NCBI GenBank assembly: GCA_944363795.1 | Contig: CALVVG010000004.1 | Coordinates: 1-44,376 of the forward strand | Origin: an uncultured Bacilli bacterium | GTDB lineage: Bacteria > Bacillota_I > Bacilli_A > RF39 > UBA660 | Direction: 5' to 3' | DNA length: 44,376 bases | Shown: positions 41,829 through 44,376 of the stretch, piece by piece | Layout of the letters: the number at the start of each line of letters is the position of its first letter | How positions within the stretch are numbered: the first letter of the stretch is position 1 | Position numbers and translations under genes: made by a program | The notes under the pieces: generated by a model | Told to the model about the DNA's origin: nothing | Seen by the model: only the letters and a program-made list of their open reading frames with translations | Database searches by the model: none

Positions 41829-42389
41829 ATGGAAATAAATATAAATGATATTAAAAACGGGATGACCGTTATCATGGATGGAAATTTATATACTATTGTA
41901 GAATTTCAACATGTTAAACCGGGTAAAGGACCAGCTTTTGTTAGGATTAAAAGAAAAAATTTAAAAACTGGATCAGTTACAGAAGATACATTTAATACAA
42001 ATATTAAAATTACAAAGGCTCATATAGAAAAAGTAAAAACTCAATACTTATATAAAATGGGAGATTCTTATGTATTTATGAATAATACAACTTATGAACA
42101 AATTGAAATCCCAGCATCAGTATTGAAAGATAATGTTAATTATATTAAAGAAGGTTTAGAAGTAGATATTGATATCTATGAAGGGGAAATAATTGGTATA
42201 ACTCTTCCAGAAAAAGTTGAATATGAAGTAGTAGAAACAGAACCAGCTGTTAAAGGTAATACTGCAACAAATGCAACAAAAGATGCCAAAATAGAAACTG
42301 GTTACATTGTAAAAGTACCATTGTTTATTAATCAAGGTGAAAAAATTATAATTTCTACTAAAGATGGAAAATATTCTAGCAGAGCATAA
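41829..42389 (+). CDS. efp: Translation elongation factor P
   Basis: This 186-residue factor relieves ribosome stalling at polyproline. The three barrel domains are present, with the tip loop HVKPGKGPAF bearing Lys33, the residue that is modified in other species. The C-terminal domain ends with KVPLFINQGEKIIISTKDG. Length matches the family. GAAAGTGAGAG precedes the ATG. No modification enzyme gene is near. Confidence 0.97.
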   Translation: MEININDIKNGMTVIMDGNLYTIVEFQHVKPGKGPAFVRIKRKNLKTGSVTEDTFNTNIKITKAHIEKVKTQYLYKMGDSYVFMNNTTYEQIEIPASVLKDNVNYIKEGLEVDIDIYEGEIIGITLPEKVEYEVVETEPAVKGNTATNATKDAKIETGYIVKVPLFINQGEKIIISTKDGKYSSRA

Positions 42390-42401
42390 GCTCTTTTTTT
42401 A
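42382..42401 (+). terminator. efp terminator
   Basis: AGAGC pairs with GCTCT around ATAA, followed by six T; it overlaps the stop codon region. Confidence 0.8.
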
Positions 42402-42407
42402 TACTTA

Positions 42408-42440
42408 AAAAGCCAAAGAATTAATCTTCTTTGGCTTTTT
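42408..42440. terminator. Bidirectional terminator
   Basis: AAAAAGCCAAAGA (42408-42420) is exactly complementary to TCTTTGGCTTTTT (42428-42440), with a 7-base loop. It overlaps the 3' end of the minus-strand membrane protein gene. Confidence 0.85.
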
Positions 42441-42870
42441 CATTAGAGCTTTTCTTTTCTTTAGGTTTTTCAGTATTTTCACTAATGATTTTAGTATTTT
42501 TCCAAATCATTATTAAAATTAATGATCCTTCGTAAATAAGACGAACTACAACAGGACCTAAAATTAAGAATAATAAGAAAACTAAGAAATTAACAGCTAT
42601 AAAGTTAAATGAGAATAAAATAATGAATATCGTTACAATTAAATAAAGAATTTTTAAAATTGGTTCAATTAACATTATTTTGAAATCTAAAAGATCTTTT
42701 AATGTTTTTAAACCTTTACTTAATTTTTGGTTTCCTTTAATAAATAAAAAGTAAACTAATATTCCACCAACAATAGCTAAAATTAATGCTACAATTGTCC
42801 ATACAGCCATTGCTTGCCCAGTTTCAACAACACGGTCTATGCTGTCATAGTCATAGTTATTGTAATACAT
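42421..42870 (-). CDS. Uncharacterised small membrane protein
   Basis: This 149-residue protein has hydrophobic segments at about residues 22-44, 67-90 and 92-120, and a short Tyr/Asp/Asn-rich N terminus. The highly charged Lys/Glu tail (residues 128-149) presumably faces the cytoplasm. I do not recognise its family. GAAAGGAGTTTTGAG precedes the ATG. It stands alone between efp and a tRNA gene. Confidence 0.68.
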   Translation of the reverse strand: MYYNNYDYDSIDRVVETGQAMAVWTIVALILAIVGGILVYFLFIKGNQKLSKGLKTLKDLLDFKIMLIEPILKILYLIVTIFIILFSFNFIAVNFLVFLLFLILGPVVVRLIYEGSLILIMIWKNTKIISENTEKPKEKKSSNEKAKED

Positions 42871-42966
42871 CTCAAAACTCCTTTCATTATAATAATATCA
42901 TTTTACTAATAATTTTACAACAAAAAAACTCAGAATATTTACTATCTGAGATAAACTTTAAATTAT

Positions 42967-43043
42967 TGGTGTCCCCGAAGTGATTCGAACACTTGACCGT
43001 ACGCTTAGAAGGCGTATGCTCTATCCAGCTGAGCTACGAGGAC
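42967..43043 (-). tRNA. tRNA-Arg (anticodon TCT)
   Basis: The minus strand folds into a standard cloverleaf: acceptor GTCCTCG with CGGGGAC, D-arm GCTC/GAGC, anticodon loop CTTCTAA with anticodon TCT in a TACGC/GCGTA stem, and T-arm with GTTCGAATC. The 3' CCA is encoded (42967-42969). It decodes AGA, the main Arg codon of this AT-rich genome. Confidence 0.97.
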
Positions 43044-43052
43044 ATCAAATAA

Positions 43053-43081
43053 ATTATAGTATAAATTACCAGTTATTGCAA
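43053..43081 (-). promoter_or_regulatory. tRNA-Arg promoter
   Basis: On the minus strand TTGCAA (43081-43076), 17 bases and TATAAT (43058-43053), 9 bases before the mature 5' end. Confidence 0.82.
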
Positions 43082-43109
43082 TACCTAAACTAAAAAAAGT
43101 GAATTAAAA

Positions 43110-44042
43110 TTAATTAAAAGCCATTACTTCAGCATCAGCATCTGGATAATTAAATAACACTTCTTCAACATTATAACTATCCCTTAATGACAAGGCAATA
43201 GAATATTTTACTTCTTCTAAAATATCTTTATCATCAATATTAGCCAACAAATGGTTATCAAATGATAAAGTAATACTATTTTCTAGTAATTCATAATTAG
43301 TTAAATTAGTTGAAGCTGCTAAATAACTTATTAGATTAGTATGGTATATTGGGGTAGTTTTTAATTCTTTAATAATTATTTCTGCTTTTTGTAGAGATTC
43401 ATTTGATACTTTTGTAACTGGAACATAATAGTAGTAATCATTATACTTGCTTAAATAATAAATTGTTGTTTTACTAGTATCTTTAATGGAATCGAGATTA
43501 TATATCTTATTAATTCCAAAGTTTTTATCTAGTATTTCAGGTAATTTTTTTTGGCTTTTTGGTAATGTAGTTAAAGGAGTTCCGTCAACTAATATTTTAA
43601 TTTTTTTAATTTCTGGTATTTCCATTAGTGAATAAACGATTGCTTCAATCATTTTTTCTTCATTTTCTTTAGTAACATCTAATAATTCTTTACTAAAGTT
43701 AATAGTTAAAAGACTATTTTCTAATTGGACACTTAATACTTTAGTATTTTCAGGAATAATAGCTTTAAATCCATCTCTTATATAGTTTGATTTATGGCTA
43801 TTTATTGTTAGAGATTCAATTATTTCTAATATTAAATCTTCGGTTTTATCGCTTTCTTTTACAATGGTTGTTCTAGCTACGTATTCCATACTATCTACTA
43901 AAAATATTGGCATTTCTTGTTTTTCAATATAAGATAATGATTCTTCAATTGGAGTAGTTGATGGAAAAAAATAAATTATTAATAATATAAATAAAGCTAA
44001 AGTTGCAACCATTATTCTGCGGAAAGAAGATTTTTTGATCAT
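43110..44042 (-). CDS. gerM: GerM-like sporulation/germination lipoprotein or membrane protein
   Basis: This 310-residue protein has one N-terminal membrane segment (about residues 12-30) and two GerMN domains. Each has the pattern of a strand, KAEIIIKELK-type helix and a closing F-S/D-x-x-L strand (for example VQLENSLLTINFSKELL and LLENSITLSFDNHLL). GerM acts at the spore septum/cortex stage in Bacillus. The ATG at 44042 is chosen because AGGAGG lies upstream; the longer version would lack a ribosome site. It lies directly after a GerE-like gene, as in Bacillus, which supports the identification. Confidence 0.85.
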   Translation of the reverse strand: MIKKSSFRRIMVATLALFILLIIYFFPSTTPIEESLSYIEKQEMPIFLVDSMEYVARTTIVKESDKTEDLILEIIESLTINSHKSNYIRDGFKAIIPENTKVLSVQLENSLLTINFSKELLDVTKENEEKMIEAIVYSLMEIPEIKKIKILVDGTPLTTLPKSQKKLPEILDKNFGINKIYNLDSIKDTSKTTIYYLSKYNDYYYYVPVTKVSNESLQKAEIIIKELKTTPIYHTNLISYLAASTNLTNYELLENSITLSFDNHLLANIDDKDILEEVKYSIALSLRDSYNVEEVLFNYPDADAEVMAFN

Positions 44043-44097
44043 GTTAACCTCCTGATTAATTATATTTATAACCAAATAAAAAAGACCTAAGTCTTTA

Positions 44098-44304
44098 TTA
44101 AATTGATAATTCTCCAAGTTTTAATAATTCAATTACTGCTTGAGCTCGACCTTTAACACCTAGTTTTTGAATGGCATTAGAAATATGATTACGAACAGTT
44201 TTTTCACTAATTTTAAGCATCTTTGATATTTCGCTAGTCGATTTATTTTTTATGAGTAATTCAAAAACTTCTTGTTCTCTATCTGTTAAAATTTTTTTAT
44301 TCAT
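44098..44304 (-). CDS. gerE: GerE-like LuxR-type HTH regulator
   Basis: This 68-residue protein is a stand-alone LuxR/GerE DNA-binding domain: LTDREQEVFELLIKN, then SEISKMLKISEKTVRNHISNAIQKLGVKGRAQAVIELLKLGEL. In Bacillus GerE (74 residues) controls late mother-cell coat genes under sigma-K, and the central and C-terminal sequence here matches it closely. No receiver domain is present. The ATG at 44304 has only a distant AAAGGA. It stands upstream of the gerM-like gene. This is the strongest sign of a sporulation programme in the window. Confidence 0.9.
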   Translation of the reverse strand: MNKKILTDREQEVFELLIKNKSTSEISKMLKISEKTVRNHISNAIQKLGVKGRAQAVIELLKLGELSI

Positions 44305-44330
44305 AAATAACTTACATTCCTTTCTTTCGT

Positions 44331-44350
44331 CCTTTCAGTCCTCTGAAAGG
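44331..44350. repeat. Perfect hairpin upstream of gerE
   Basis: CCTTTCAG and CTGAAAGG form an 8-bp perfect inverted repeat with a TCCT loop, 27 bases before the gerE start. There is no T tail. It could be an operator or a leader hairpin. Confidence 0.6.
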
Positions 44351-44376
44351 CACAAATTGAATTGAAAAATAAATAA

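Noticed and set aside
1-44376. Mycoplasma genetic code (TGA as Trp)
   Set aside because: Several genes end in TGA with the next gene starting at once (for example 12629-12631), and Trp is encoded by TGG throughout.
1-44376. CRISPR array, insertion sequence or prophage
   Set aside because: No regularly spaced repeats, transposase, integrase or phage structural genes were seen. The only phage-like protein is the nucleotide kinase at 21760, which sits in a normal T-box operon.

Overview
The window is a very AT-rich chromosomal segment (roughly 28% G+C by eye) from a Bacillota organism of the Bacilli type. It could be one of the uncultured, gut-associated, Mollicutes-adjacent orders, but that placement is inference. 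TGA is used as a stop (for example at 12629-12631 and at the end of the SpoVIF-like gene), so the standard bacterial code applies and a Mycoplasma code is excluded. SpoVIF-like, YlbD/YlbE-like, GerM-like, GerE-like and SleB-like genes indicate an endospore-former or a recent descendant of one. Most genes have clear sigma-A promoters, good ribosome binding sites (often GGTGAT or GGAGG) and tight terminators.

Layout. 1-1436: a surface protein gene behind a promoter containing a 22-base T run. 1468-5023: an operon of a FIST sensor protein, an aldehyde dehydrogenase and a short-chain dehydrogenase. 5071-8720: an unknown protein, a VanY-type carboxypeptidase (minus strand) and ffh. 8725-15021: four more genes of the surface family (8783, 10449, 13422) enclosing a LiaF-like/DUF4097 envelope-stress pair, and ending in a strikingly GC-rich block with two hairpins. 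15046-21532: housekeeping genes (engB, der), a prepilin-like gene, sporulation-type genes and hypotheticals. 21522-24131: a T-box (Ala specifier) operon with a P-loop kinase and a short alaS. 24156-24734: a divergent member of the surface family. 24780-30184: an acyl-CoA ligase, then a hybrid histidine kinase, an Hpt-receiver protein and a degenerate histidine phosphatase. 30189-40248: DUF2130 protein, pduL, dusB, parC, ylbD-ylbE, a second prepilin, nfo and a class B penicillin-binding protein. 40267-41475: another surface gene behind a 19-base T-run promoter. 41584-44376: rpmG, efp, a membrane protein, tRNA-Arg, and a gerM/gerE pair.

The most interesting content is the surface-protein family: five full copies (123, 8783, 10449, 13422, 40318) and one related copy (24156). 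Three kinds of N-terminal anchor module are joined to one shared C-terminal module with a conserved Cys pair, a DxDxDG calcium-type loop and a lectin-like end in which a short stretch before a fixed R-P-x-F-Y-L motif is hypervariable. Two copies have homopolymeric T runs of different length (22 and 19) exactly between -35 and -10 elements, which is the hallmark of phase-variable promoters. In two copies the hypervariable tip is about 50% G+C inside a gene near 30%, starting at the same codon, which suggests that the tip is replaced as a cassette or written by a diversity-generating retroelement (DGR). No reverse transcriptase or template repeat is in the window. ON/OFF switching combined with tip diversification would make an antigen- or ligand-variation system; this is inference from sequence.

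No stretch over 300 bases lacks a gene. The largest gaps are 14868-15045 (GC-rich hairpins), 21533-21759 (T-box) and 26680-26934 (two terminators and a promoter).
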